A stretch of 64,000 nucleotides of DNA from Streptomyces sp. cg36 (lineage in GTDB: Bacteria; Actinomycetota; Actinomycetes; Streptomycetales; Streptomycetaceae), in assembly GCF_041080675.1 (NCBI RefSeq), contig NZ_CP163520.1:2356001-2420000 (forward strand), written 5' to 3'. The translations under genes and the position numbers were made by a program. The notes under the pieces were generated by a model, which was not told the origin of the DNA, did no database searches, and saw only the letters and a list, made by a program, of their open reading frames with translations. Positions 15,595 through 23,469 of the stretch are shown here, one piece after another; the first letter of the stretch is position 1; every line of letters begins with the position of its first letter.

Positions 15595-16578
15595 ATGGGA
15601 AATGAAGGAGAAAAACGGCGGCTTTCGGCTGAGGCTCGGGACCTCGCGCTGCACCTACGACAAGGGGAGCACGCAACCGAGGGGACACCCGGCCTTGCTG
15701 AGCTGGTGTCCTGGGGACTGGCACGGCAAGACCTGGTCCGCCCGGAGCGGTATGTGGGACTGGAACCAGGGCATGTGGCCGGACGAGCCGTACGAGCTAT
15801 GCACGCCACTGTCACGGATGCGCTCGACCGTCTGACGGCCCTGTCTGAGATCGTCACGGACCTAGACCAGGAACCCCGGCCGGGGTCAACAGGCGGGGTC
15901 GAGTGGGTCACAGACCGCGGAGTTGCCACGCAGCGGCTGACTCAGGCAGCAGATGCGGCAGAGTCGTACATCTGGACGGCCCACCCCATCCCGCGGCCAC
16001 CTGAGTACCTGACCGCCTCGCTCCCACGTGACCGCGAGCTGCTGGCACGCGGCATTGCCTACCGCACGCTCTACCCCGACACCGCGCGCACGCAGCCCGC
16101 CGAACAGGAATGGTCGAAAGCCGTCTCGGAACTCGGCGCCGAGGTACGTACGGCACCGGCCCCCGAGATTGAGCGCATGGTCATCGTGGACCGGCGCATG
16201 GTCGTACTCACTGACCACGTGTGGGGCGGCGCGGGTTTCGTGGTGACACACGGCGGCCTGGTCGCGGCTTTCACGGAGGTCTACGAGCGGCAATGGGCGC
16301 GGGCCGAACCGTGGCTGGGCGGCGCGCAGCGCCCCATGACCGCGACGGTCACGGATGCCACGTCGCGCAGCATCCTTGCCCTGCTGTGGGACGGGAAGAC
16401 GGACAGCCAAATCGCGTCCGCGCTGGGAATGAGCGTGCGCACGCTCAACAAGTTGACTGCCGCACTGTACGAGGTGTCGGGCACCACGACACGATTCCAG
16501 CTCGGCGCCTGGTGGGGGTCCGACGCGGGGACCCGTGAGCGCGCACAGGATGCGCAGACCGCACAGGATGCGGCGTAG
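15595..16578 (+). CDS. LuxR-type HTH regulator with PLD/TrmB-like sensor domain
   Basis: A 327-residue protein. I start at the ATG at 15595, behind GTAGGGGGC. The N-terminal helical region (RRLSAEARDLALHLRQG) leads to a domain resembling TrmB/phospholipase-D-like sensors: SYIWTAHPIPRPPEYL, GIAYRTLYPD, ERMVIVDRRMVVLTDHVWG. The C-terminal LuxR-like helix-turn-helix lies at about residues 265-315 (SRSILALLWDGKTDSQIASALGMSVRTLNKL). No receiver or autoinducer domain is present. It is divergent from the DPTWG secreted peptide gene and ends at a strong terminator. Control of the peptide gene and of lysogeny is inferred from context. Confidence 0.82.
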   Translation: MGNEGEKRRLSAEARDLALHLRQGEHATEGTPGLAELVSWGLARQDLVRPERYVGLEPGHVAGRAVRAMHATVTDALDRLTALSEIVTDLDQEPRPGSTGGVEWVTDRGVATQRLTQAADAAESYIWTAHPIPRPPEYLTASLPRDRELLARGIAYRTLYPDTARTQPAEQEWSKAVSELGAEVRTAPAPEIERMVIVDRRMVVLTDHVWGGAGFVVTHGGLVAAFTEVYERQWARAEPWLGGAQRPMTATVTDATSRSILALLWDGKTDSQIASALGMSVRTLNKLTAALYEVSGTTTRFQLGAWWGSDAGTRERAQDAQTAQDAA

Positions 16579-16588
16579 CCGAACGCAG

Positions 16589-16619
16589 AAAATCCCCCGC
16601 ACGAAGCGGGGGATTTTTG
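16589..16619. terminator. Bidirectional terminator after the LuxR gene
   Basis: A perfect 10-bp stem (AATCCCCCGC with GCGGGGGATT, loop ACGAA) is flanked by AAAA and TTTTT, so it can work for the LuxR gene and for the opposite gene ending at 16625. Confidence 0.85.
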
Positions 16620-16624
16620 TCTGT

Positions 16625-16813
16625 TCAGGCAGACCGGCGGGCGCTCTCAGCCGGGGGTGTGCGGTAGCCCGCGAGCAGTAGCGCACCCTCGCCGGCTCGG
16701 CGGGTCACCGTGGCGACCGTCCGCCCCTCGGCGTCCCGGACGTGAACGTCGACCAGGGCGCCGCACCGGGTGATCTCAACCGTGCCGCCGTCGCGGGTCG
16801 GGACGGTCACCAT
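16625..16813 (-). CDS. Unknown 62-residue protein following the sigma-like gene
   Basis: A small beta-rich protein (VPTRDGGTVEITRCGALVDVHV, then GRTVATVTRR). The start ATG at 16813 overlaps the sigma-like stop by 7 bases; a GTG at 16810 would overlap by 4 and is equally possible. It is co-transcribed with the sigma-like gene and ends at the bidirectional terminator. No family is recognised. Confidence 0.5.
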   Translation of the reverse strand: MVTVPTRDGGTVEITRCGALVDVHVRDAEGRTVATVTRRAGEGALLLAGYRTPPAESARRSA

Positions 16814-17637
16814 GCGCGTGCACCCGCCTGGTACAGCTCGGCGAATCGTTTCGACCCCTTGGTGCGCGCTTGCTGTACCTGATAGCGCGTGGCCCCCATG
16901 TCGCCTGCCAACTCGTCATCATCAACACCGGGGCGGTACTCCGCGACGGGGTGCACGCCGAACCCAGCCTTCAGCACGTGCCGTTGGCGGTCGCTCAGCG
17001 CGCCCAACGCACGGTGAACCTGTTCACGGATGACGCCCCGGCGGTGCAATGCGATGTCCTGTGCCGTGACCAGCTCTGCGGGCATGCCAGTCTCACGCTC
17101 GAACTTCTCGGCGAGTGTGCGCGATTCGCTGTGCGCCTCTGCGCTTTCGGACTCATCAGGGGCCAAGGGGCGGTCCAGGTAATCGAGACCGTGCCAGGCC
17201 AGTCGAGCAGCGTAAGCGTGCTCGCGGCTCATCGCACGATCTCCCATCTGTTCGCTGGCGGCAATGCGCTCCGCTTCATACGGGTCTCCGCCTGCAAGGG
17301 CTAGTGCGGTCTCAAAATCCTTTGCAGCGCGAGAACCAACGCCAGGGCGCGTTTCAGCGCGCAACATGTCGAGCATTGCGGCATTTATGAACCGGTCCAC
17401 GTAGGCCATGAACGCTTGAGGGGTCTCCCCGGAGAACTTGGGTATGCACTGCCAGATGGCTATGCGTCCCGCCTGCATGAGGTCTTCTTTAAGGGAGTTC
17501 CCGTTTTCCATATTTGATCCTGCGTAGCGGCTAGCCCGAGCCGCCGCGAGCCCTTCTGTCTCTCTGATGATCGAAGAGATCGCGTCAATATCATTGTTCT
17601 TGGCTGCCGAAATTTGGGCATGGGTAAGGTGCGTCAT
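16807..17637 (-). CDS. Phage sigma-70-like factor
   Basis: A 276-residue protein. Residues about 50-95 resemble sigma region 2 (LKEDLMQAGRIAIWQCIPKF, FMAYVDRFINAAMLDML), and about 215-268 resemble region 4 (ALGALSDRQRHVLKAGFG, ELAGDMGATRYQVQQARTKG). The middle is acidic and charged (ESESAEAHSESRTLAEKFE). The start ATG at 17637 has no strong ribosome site. Such factors in actinophages may redirect RNA polymerase to phage promoters. The region-2 promoter-contact residues cannot be matched with certainty, so a sigma-related DNA-binding protein that does not initiate transcription is possible. Confidence 0.72.
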   Translation of the reverse strand: MTHLTHAQISAAKNNDIDAISSIIRETEGLAAARASRYAGSNMENGNSLKEDLMQAGRIAIWQCIPKFSGETPQAFMAYVDRFINAAMLDMLRAETRPGVGSRAAKDFETALALAGGDPYEAERIAASEQMGDRAMSREHAYAARLAWHGLDYLDRPLAPDESESAEAHSESRTLAEKFERETGMPAELVTAQDIALHRRGVIREQVHRALGALSDRQRHVLKAGFGVHPVAEYRPGVDDDELAGDMGATRYQVQQARTKGSKRFAELYQAGARAW

Positions 17638-17740
17638 GGGCCGTGGCTCCGTTGATCGGGGGCTTTGGTCCCTGCGGGGACCAAGGAATTCCCGGAACGG
17701 AGCGCGCGGGGTCCATGGAGGGCCCGCCGCCCTGGTTCAA

Positions 17741-17795
17741 TGCCCCTTGAAAAAGGGCACAAAAATGCCCCGTCCCGGAATTGCAGGGACGGGGC
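17741..17795 (-). terminator. Double terminator of the replication operon
   Basis: On the minus strand GCCCCGTCCC pairs with GGGACGGGGC (17786-17795 and 17767-17776), followed by ATTTTTG. A second hairpin (GCCCTTTTTCAAGGGGC) comes immediately after, at 17741-17759. Together they end transcripts coming from the polymerase genes. The 17638-18082 gap otherwise holds only a possible 36-codon plus-strand frame. Confidence 0.8.
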
Positions 17796-17946
17796 TTGCG
17801 CATTGCCTAATCTCTGCGAGGCCCTGAAAGTTAGGGCGCCGCAGCGCAATCAACAATGCTGTTAAAAAGGATTAAGAGGGACTAGATGCCGCATACGTGG
17901 CACAGGGGTTGTAGAGCTGTGTTTTCACCCGCGATAAGTACTCCAT

Positions 17947-18057
17947 ATGCAGTACATGAAGCCGGAATACGTAGTTCTCAGGTACGAGTCCGTCAGCGGA
18001 TCGTGGCGGTCACGTGACCACGCGTTGCGCAACCACTTCACGGGGCTGCGCGTCTAA
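17947..18057 (+). CDS. Possible 36-codon plus-strand gene
   Basis: ATG at 17947 to TAA at 18055-18057. The product MQYMKPEYVVLRYESVSG, then SWRSRDHALRNHFTG, has normal composition for a protein. A TTGTAG box at about 17908 and GATAAG 18 bases downstream could form a promoter, which would make a short leader. It is the only plus-strand candidate in a 445-bp gap. Low confidence. Confidence 0.3.
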   Translation: MQYMKPEYVVLRYESVSGSWRSRDHALRNHFTGLRV

Positions 18058-18082
18058 CAAGTGGGCCCCGCATGCGCTGATT

Positions 18083-19132
18083 TCACTCACTGGCCCCGTA
18101 GAGCGAGCCCCACGACCGACCGCCGATCTCGGCTTCAGCCACGATCGGGACTCCGTACAGGCTCATGGTCATGCAGCGCTCGAACTCGCGGGCTACATCC
18201 GCAGCGTCTCCCTTCGGGGCCGAGGCGAGGATTTCATCATGAATGGGCAGGCGCATATATTCGAGCAGTCCGGAGCTTTCCATCTCGATCATGGCTTGCC
18301 CGAGGACATCGCGGGCGGCGCTCTGGCAGGCATAATTCACCACGGCGTATATGCGGTCCCTGTCGAGAGGAAGCCTGCGGCCAACGGCCGAAACAAAGAC
18401 CATGTCGTTTTGGAACGCCTGGCGCTGCCAACGCGTGCTCGCGCGCTTGATCTCAGGGAAGGCCCGGTCGTAAGCAGCAACGGCGTGCGCGATCTCCGCT
18501 TCCGTGGCTCCGGTCTGCCTCGCGATCGTCTGGATTCCGCCGCCATAGACCTTTCCGAAACCGGCCCCCTTGAACACTTTTCGATCTCTCGGGGTGGCAG
18601 CGTCCCCCTTGATCAGGCGGGCAGTGTAGGCGTGAATATCGAACTTTTCGCCACCGCGGAGAAATCCCTCTTTCATGCGCTTTACGTCAGCGAGGGCCGC
18701 GAGGACCCGCATTTCGATTGCCTGCAAGTCGCTGCTGACCATGACGTGTTCGGGCTCGGCGAGGATCGAACGGCGGACGACGTAATCAGAGCTGGGGAGC
18801 TGGTGCAGCCCGTCCGTGGCGGACATGCGTCCCGTGCGTGCCGCGAGGGGCGAGATCACCGGGTGAATGCGTCCCGCAGTGTCCAGCTTGGCCATGAACC
18901 CCTGGGCGTAGTCCTCGCCCCACTTCTTGGCTCGCTTCGCCCTCAACACAGCGTCGGCAAGGGGGTTGGGGTCGCGTGCGCCGATCCTCTGCCAGTCCCG
19001 GTCAAGGTCAGCGAGCGGCAGGAGAACAGCCTTATCGGTCTTGAGGGCGCCCGAGTCGGTGCGGTCGGTCAGCGTCTCGCCCATTCCGGTAAGCGCTTCG
19101 GCTACCTGCGTTCCCGAGCCGACCTTGGTCAC
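18083..19132 (-). CDS. Family A DNA polymerase, polymerase domain (3' half of a split gene)
   Basis: A 349-residue polymerase domain. Motif A is at residues 133-145 (SSDLQAIEMRVLA, catalytic Asp135), motif B at 182-198 (RDRKVFKGAGFGKVYGG) and motif C at 297-301 (IHDEI). The beginning (VGSGTQVAEALTGMG) matches the region just before the palm in normal PolA proteins, so the true N-terminus is missing. The GTG at 19132 lies in the same frame as the upstream exonuclease gene, separated only by TAA (19136-19138) and AGC. There is no ribosome site before the GTG. The pair therefore looks like one gene of about 615 codons interrupted by one stop. Confidence 0.85.
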   Translation of the reverse strand: MTKVGSGTQVAEALTGMGETLTDRTDSGALKTDKAVLLPLADLDRDWQRIGARDPNPLADAVLRAKRAKKWGEDYAQGFMAKLDTAGRIHPVISPLAARTGRMSATDGLHQLPSSDYVVRRSILAEPEHVMVSSDLQAIEMRVLAALADVKRMKEGFLRGGEKFDIHAYTARLIKGDAATPRDRKVFKGAGFGKVYGGGIQTIARQTGATEAEIAHAVAAYDRAFPEIKRASTRWQRQAFQNDMVFVSAVGRRLPLDRDRIYAVVNYACQSAARDVLGQAMIEMESSGLLEYMRLPIHDEILASAPKGDAADVAREFERCMTMSLYGVPIVAEAEIGGRSWGSLYGASE

Positions 19133-19135
19133 GCT

Positions 19136-19936
19136 TTACCGCGCGGCAACGGCGCGGTACTGGTCGGCCTCCACGGCGAGCCGGCGAGCGAGCGGGGCCG
19201 CATAGTCCTGGTCCACGAGTAGCCCCGTGCGCTGCATGACCGCGCAGATGCGGGCTAGCTCGTGCTCGTACGTCACCAGCTCGGGGCGCACGCCGAGCCG
19301 GACCAGCTCGCTGCGCAGAACGGGGGCGAGCCGGGCGGTGAAAATGACGTCAAGTCCCGCGTACAGAAGGTAAGTCGGGTGGTCCAGGGAGATCCTCGCC
19401 CAACCGGTTTCCTTCGTCATCCCCAGACTGTTGAAAACCTTCGTGAGCCCGCCCTGAGTGTCCGGGGCCGCGGGGTCAATCCACTTGGCTGATAGAGGCT
19501 TGAGTGCGGTTCCTGCCCCGCCCTCTTGCGGCTGCCGCGGGTCGATAAGCGCCGCAAGGATGCGGGTATCGGTCGTCCACGGTGCGAGGTCTTCCAGTGG
19601 AATGCCCGCGTGACGGCCCAACACGTGCCAATCGAAATTGGCGTTGTGGATGACTACTTGGCGGGCGCGCTCGATTGCCTGGCGTGCGTACGTCTGGAAG
19701 TAGCCGCCCCGTTCCCACGGGATTACCCACGCGTCGTGGGCGTCGCCAAACTGGACCGTACGCAGCTGGTAGGTAGGGCTGTAGACATCAAGCCCGCTTG
19801 TCTCGGTGTCCAGCGCGATCGGGCCCCGCGCGCGTACGTCGTTGAACCACGTCCAGAACTCGCCGAGATCTGCGGTGCCTTCGGGTACGTGCACTGCGAC
19901 CGGGTCACCGGCCACTTCGTGCCGAAATATCTTCAT
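19136..19936 (-). CDS. Family A DNA polymerase, 3'-5' exonuclease domain (5' half of a split gene)
   Basis: A 266-residue DnaQ/PolA-type proofreading domain with DEDDy residues: Asp43 and Glu45 in ALDTETSG, Asn98-Asp102 in HNANFD and Tyr192-Asp196 in YAGLD. Unusually for a stand-alone exonuclease, the last 45 residues (LARICAVMQRTGLLVDQDYAAPL) belong to the start of the PolA polymerase region. This shows that the gene once continued into the downstream polymerase frame. The terminating TAA would be a Tyr codon with one base change. The start ATG at 19936 follows TTTTGGGGG. Confidence 0.85.
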   Translation of the reverse strand: MKIFRHEVAGDPVAVHVPEGTADLGEFWTWFNDVRARGPIALDTETSGLDVYSPTYQLRTVQFGDAHDAWVIPWERGGYFQTYARQAIERARQVVIHNANFDWHVLGRHAGIPLEDLAPWTTDTRILAALIDPRQPQEGGAGTALKPLSAKWIDPAAPDTQGGLTKVFNSLGMTKETGWARISLDHPTYLLYAGLDVIFTARLAPVLRSELVRLGVRPELVTYEHELARICAVMQRTGLLVDQDYAAPLARRLAVEADQYRAVAAR

Positions 19937-19944
19937 GAACCCCC

Positions 19945-19980
19945 AAAAGCGGGCCGCCCACCCGAGGGTGAACAGCCCGG
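19945..19980 (-). terminator. Hairpin directly before the exonuclease start
   Basis: GGGC(TG)...GCCC with an inner CACCCTCGGGTG fold is followed by TTTT on the minus strand. The GGGGG of the next ribosome site begins right after the T-run, the arrangement repeated at other prophage gene junctions. Confidence 0.5.
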
Positions 19981-19990
19981 TTAGGGGTAA

Positions 19991-22426
19991 CTAGGTTCCG
20001 AAGATTCCTGGCCCTGTTTCGCCAGGGCGTTTTTCGGCGAGACGGACCCCAGTGAGCGAAATCCCCTTCATGGTCTTTCTCTTGGTCACGCCCCGTTCAT
20101 CCATAGCGTGATAAAAGGCCCGGCGCGTCCAGCGCTCTCGGACGGGAAGGTTTTCGTCCTCGCACCATTCGAGATAGGCATTAAACGCGTCGGTCCCGTT
20201 CATTTCTTCGTTGTCACCGGCTCGTTCCAGAACTCCGGGGAAGAACCCTGCAAGGGCGTCACTGGTCTCGCGGTAGTCGCGGGACGCGCCCGTGATGAAC
20301 TGCGGGTCTCGCAACCCGCCCTGGTACCAGTCGACCGCCCCGCGTACAGCCCAAGCAGCGATGCCCGCAGCTTCCGCAGACAATGTGCCTTCCAGGCCGT
20401 AATCCCGCTCGTGCGGGGCGAAGTAGCGGACGAACGGCACCAGCTTGATGCGGCGCCAAAGCCCCTCATCCTGAGACTTGAACGTCGGCTTATGGTTCGT
20501 CGCAAGCAACAGCAGGAACGCGGGACGGAACTCAAAGAACTCACGGTGCAGAAAACGGGCCTGAATCATGTCATTGCCTGTGACCCGCTTCAGAATTGCT
20601 TCCGACATTGCCTTGCCGGACTCGCCCTCACTCGCCATGACCAGGCGGGCACTGCGCAACGCTGCAATATCGTTCGGGATGCTCCCTCCCTTCTTCTCCT
20701 CGAACGTGGCAAACGCCGTGGTCTTGACGAGCTGCCGGAACACAGTGGTCAGGGTGTCCAGGAATACAGACTTCCCATTTGCGCCCTTGCCCCAAAGAAC
20801 GCAGAATGCCTGTTCGCTTGTCTGCCCAGTAATGCCGTAGCCGATCAGCCGCTGAATGTACGCGGGCATGTCGGCCATGCCGGGGAAAATCTCGGTCAGG
20901 AACGATTCCCACCGTGGGCACGTCGCATCGGGCTGGTAGTCAATATCGAGCCCGTACGTCAGCATGTCGCCCATGTCGTGCGGCTGTAGGCGTCCGGTGC
21001 GCAGGTCGACAACGCCGTTGTTGAAGGCGAGCAGGTGCGGGCGGTTGTCGAAGTCGGCAGCCGCTACGCGGACAGTGGGGACCGACTGCAATTCCGTCAT
21101 GAGCGCGTTGATGCGACTCGTCATCAGAAACCCTCGCGCCGCTTGTGTCTGGCCAGCGAGGACGAGAGCGGCCCCCATGCGGTGAATCTCCTGCCGCACA
21201 CGGGTGTCAGAAAGGACCCACGTGCGTCCGTCCCACGAGTAGAACCCGAGCCCGTGCGCGTAGCGGATACGGCCCCCGGACCACGCGGTAAGGGCGTGGG
21301 CGTTCATGGCGTCCGATTCCCCGTACTGTGCGACCAGCCGCGCCAGGATCTCGGCAGCCTCGGCACCCTGGTCGCGCGTGACGGTGTCGGCCCCGGTGCG
21401 CTCGGCAAGCTCGGCACTGCGGGCTGCCGCGTGTGCCTCGGCGGTATCGCGGATGGGGCGCGCGTTCTTGACTGCACGGTGCAACTCGGCCGCGAACCGC
21501 TCGGGGGCGGCCTCGCGCCAATCGGTCAAGTCACCTGCGCTAGGGGGGAGTTCGAGCCGCAGCGTGTCTATCCCGTGCTCGGCAAGCCCCGCGGCGAGGC
21601 GGGCCGTGAAGCCCGTTCCCGCCTGGTCGTTGTCCCCGGCGAGGATCACGAGCGAGCCGCGGAGTCCTTCGGCGAGTTCGGCAACCAGCTCGGGCGAGCC
21701 GGCGAGGGAAGCCCCGCGGATGGCAACGGCGTCATAGCCGCACGCAACTGCCGTAAGCGCGTCCCCGGGCCCCTCGGTGATCAGGACCGTGCCGTATCCG
21801 CCGCCGCCCCGGAACACGCCGTACGGCGACCAGCGCAGCCCGCGAGGGTTGACCAGGGACAGCCACCGAGCCGAGCACCTACCTCCGATGTCCCGCCCTT
21901 GTAGTCCGCGGGCTACCCCGTCGAACCCGAGCAGGGGCACGGTTAGCCGAGGGTGTTCCCGGTACAGGCGAGAGAGGTAGGGAAAGCTCTCGCCCTGGTC
22001 GCCCTGGTCGACGCCAAGCCCGAGTTCTATGGCGGTCTCGATGTCGAGCCCGAACCGCTCCGCGAGGTAGTCCCGCGCTCGCTCGGACGACTCAGCCGCG
22101 TAGTCACCGAGGGCGAGCGAGGCACGATCGACGTAGGCAGCAAGCGCTGCTGTCTGCGTGATCGGTACCAGCTCGGGGCGTCCGGCCGGAACGGTGGCAC
22201 CGGGGCCGGTCACGTCGAACAGATCGGACCAGGACAGCCCCACGGCCCGGATCACGTCTGCCGTTTCGCAGCCCGCCCGGCATGTGAGCCGCGCTTTCAG
22301 GTCCTCGCCCCGCCAGATACGCAGCGAGGGCCGCGAATCGGCGTGCGCGGGGCAGAGAGCGGAGTAACCGCCGTCCGCCTCGCTGGACACCGACTCGAAC
22401 CGGGCGAGCAGATCAGCGAACAGCAC
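19991..22426 (-). CDS. DNA primase-helicase, P4/D5-like
   Basis: An 811-residue replication protein. Residues 20-55 hold a CHC2-like zinc site (LCPAHADSRPSLRI ... LTCRAGC). A Toprim-like primase core lies at about 214-262 (LITEGPGDALT, LAGDNDQAG). The D5/P4 region and a superfamily-3 helicase follow, with Walker A WGKGANGKS near residue 545 and LLLLATNHKP downstream. Such proteins prime and unwind DNA at the phage origin. The C-terminal winged-helix region (YHAMDERGVTKRKTMKG) is normal. It overlaps the upstream nuclease gene by 14 bases. Length and domains agree with phiC31-type primases. Confidence 0.9.
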   Translation of the reverse strand: MLFADLLARFESVSSEADGGYSALCPAHADSRPSLRIWRGEDLKARLTCRAGCETADVIRAVGLSWSDLFDVTGPGATVPAGRPELVPITQTAALAAYVDRASLALGDYAAESSERARDYLAERFGLDIETAIELGLGVDQGDQGESFPYLSRLYREHPRLTVPLLGFDGVARGLQGRDIGGRCSARWLSLVNPRGLRWSPYGVFRGGGGYGTVLITEGPGDALTAVACGYDAVAIRGASLAGSPELVAELAEGLRGSLVILAGDNDQAGTGFTARLAAGLAEHGIDTLRLELPPSAGDLTDWREAAPERFAAELHRAVKNARPIRDTAEAHAAARSAELAERTGADTVTRDQGAEAAEILARLVAQYGESDAMNAHALTAWSGGRIRYAHGLGFYSWDGRTWVLSDTRVRQEIHRMGAALVLAGQTQAARGFLMTSRINALMTELQSVPTVRVAAADFDNRPHLLAFNNGVVDLRTGRLQPHDMGDMLTYGLDIDYQPDATCPRWESFLTEIFPGMADMPAYIQRLIGYGITGQTSEQAFCVLWGKGANGKSVFLDTLTTVFRQLVKTTAFATFEEKKGGSIPNDIAALRSARLVMASEGESGKAMSEAILKRVTGNDMIQARFLHREFFEFRPAFLLLLATNHKPTFKSQDEGLWRRIKLVPFVRYFAPHERDYGLEGTLSAEAAGIAAWAVRGAVDWYQGGLRDPQFITGASRDYRETSDALAGFFPGVLERAGDNEEMNGTDAFNAYLEWCEDENLPVRERWTRRAFYHAMDERGVTKRKTMKGISLTGVRLAEKRPGETGPGIFGT

Positions 22427-22943
22427 GGGTCACCCCCGAAGGGACGTTGCGGCGGTAGTCGTCGACCAGGTGGGCAAAGTCCCGGAGCGTGGTCGTCAGG
22501 TACCAACGCGACGTGTCGAGCCCGCGCAGCGAGGCCGACCAGCCGTAGAGCGCCGCGAACTCACCCGTGCTCATCCCGTGGGCGATCCGGATTCGGGTCC
22601 ACGTCCTAACCGACACATGCACGCGCCCCGCGGCAGCCGCGGAGCCGCGCACCTTCTGGACGACCACGCCGAACGGAAATCCTGCGTGCTTCGCCTCGAC
22701 TTTCGCCTGTCGAATCCACGTTGGCACAGCGGGACTTGCTGTGTTCTTCGCTTCCAGCACGAACGGAACGCAATGAATGTCGCCCACGTCTCGGGCACCC
22801 TCTTGTGCGGCCCGTCGCACGTTGCCCGCGTTGAACGGGTCAAGAAACTCCCCGCGCTCGTCCACCAGGCCGAGAAACTGATTCAGGTAGTCACGTACCG
22901 CGCTTTCCCACGCGGTCCCGCGAGCCTTGTTGGGGTTAGCCAA
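22413..22943 (-). CDS. PD-(D/E)xK nuclease, Holliday-junction-resolvase-like
   Basis: A 176-residue protein. The N-terminal half has a restriction-fold pattern: GTAWESAVRDYL, then RRAAQEGARDVGDIH, FVLEAKN (the D ... ExK catalytic set) and FGVVVQKVRGS. The C-terminal half is helical (FAALYGWSASLRGLDTSRWY). Homologous phage genes beside primases are annotated as resolvases that clear branched replication DNA. It overlaps the primase start and follows the DUF4406-like gene without a gap. Confidence 0.72.
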   Translation of the reverse strand: MANPNKARGTAWESAVRDYLNQFLGLVDERGEFLDPFNAGNVRRAAQEGARDVGDIHCVPFVLEAKNTASPAVPTWIRQAKVEAKHAGFPFGVVVQKVRGSAAAAGRVHVSVRTWTRIRIAHGMSTGEFAALYGWSASLRGLDTSRWYLTTTLRDFAHLVDDYRRNVPSGVTRAVR

Positions 22944-23121
22944 GATCGGCCCCCTGGTGAATCACGCACCCCTTACCCATGGCGTGCGCTGCCGTGGCGA
23001 GGTACCGAACCCAGTCCGGACGGGACTTCCACCCGGGCAACAGAAAGATGGTGTCCCCGGCGCTTGCCTCGCGAATGTCGCCGATGGGCGGCGCGTAGTC
23101 GGCGCTAATTTCGTAGATCAT
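22936..23121 (-). CDS. DUF4406-like small protein
   Basis: A 61-residue protein with IYEISADY at the start and FLLPGWKSRPDWVRYLATAAHAMGKGCVIH: the W-x-S-R ... A-x-x-x-G-K pattern seen in DUF4406/nucleoside-deoxyribosyltransferase-like phage proteins. The ATG at 23121 is preceded by GAGGGGACCA, and that ribosome site sits right behind a terminator hairpin. It overlaps the nuclease gene by 8 bases. The catalytic role is unproven. Confidence 0.55.
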   Translation of the reverse strand: MIYEISADYAPPIGDIREASAGDTIFLLPGWKSRPDWVRYLATAAHAMGKGCVIHQGADLG

Positions 23122-23136
23122 TGGTCCCCTCATGCG

Positions 23137-23173
23137 AAAGGGCCGACCACACCCCAGCGGGTACAGTCGGCCC
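23137..23173 (-). terminator. Hairpin between the 91-residue gene and the DUF4406-like gene
   Basis: GGGCCGAC and GTCGGCCC form a perfect 8-bp stem followed on the minus strand by TTTCGC, and then directly by the ribosome site of the gene starting at 23121. Confidence 0.6.
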
Positions 23174-23188
23174 TTCCTGTCTTGCGTG

Positions 23189-23464
23189 TTACTGGTCGCG
23201 CTCGCCCGGAACAATCAGACGGACATGTTCCGAGCTGATCCATTCCTGTCGGAGCGAGCGGCGCTTAGCGAATCCGGATTCGGTGCCGGTCGGACGGATA
23301 CGCAGCATCGGCCGTAGCCGACCGTCCACCAGACGCGCGGTCACCTTGTCCACGATGGCGTCAGCCATGCGCACTCGGTTGCCCTGTCGGGCCGCGTAGG
23401 CGACTAGGTCGCCCCGGTACAGCTCTTCGCCCCCGTAATCGGTGACGACCCCCCGCTTAGCCAT
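23189..23464 (-). CDS. Unknown 91-residue protein
   Basis: Beta-rich and basic: VVTDYGGEELYRGDLVAYAAR resembles small SH3-like or Tudor-like folds, and RVRMADAIVDKVTARLVDGRLRPMLRI continues it. The ATG at 23464 lies 6 bases after the methyltransferase stop. No family is named; it is in the replication-modification operon. Confidence 0.55.
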   Translation of the reverse strand: MAKRGVVTDYGGEELYRGDLVAYAARQGNRVRMADAIVDKVTARLVDGRLRPMLRIRPTGTESGFAKRRSLRQEWISSEHVRLIVPGERDQ

Positions 23465-23469
23465 TGTGG

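Noticed and set aside
15467..15929. Minus-strand frames across the LuxR promoter region
   Set aside because: They run through the divergent operators and the LuxR coding region, have no ribosome site and give no known motif.
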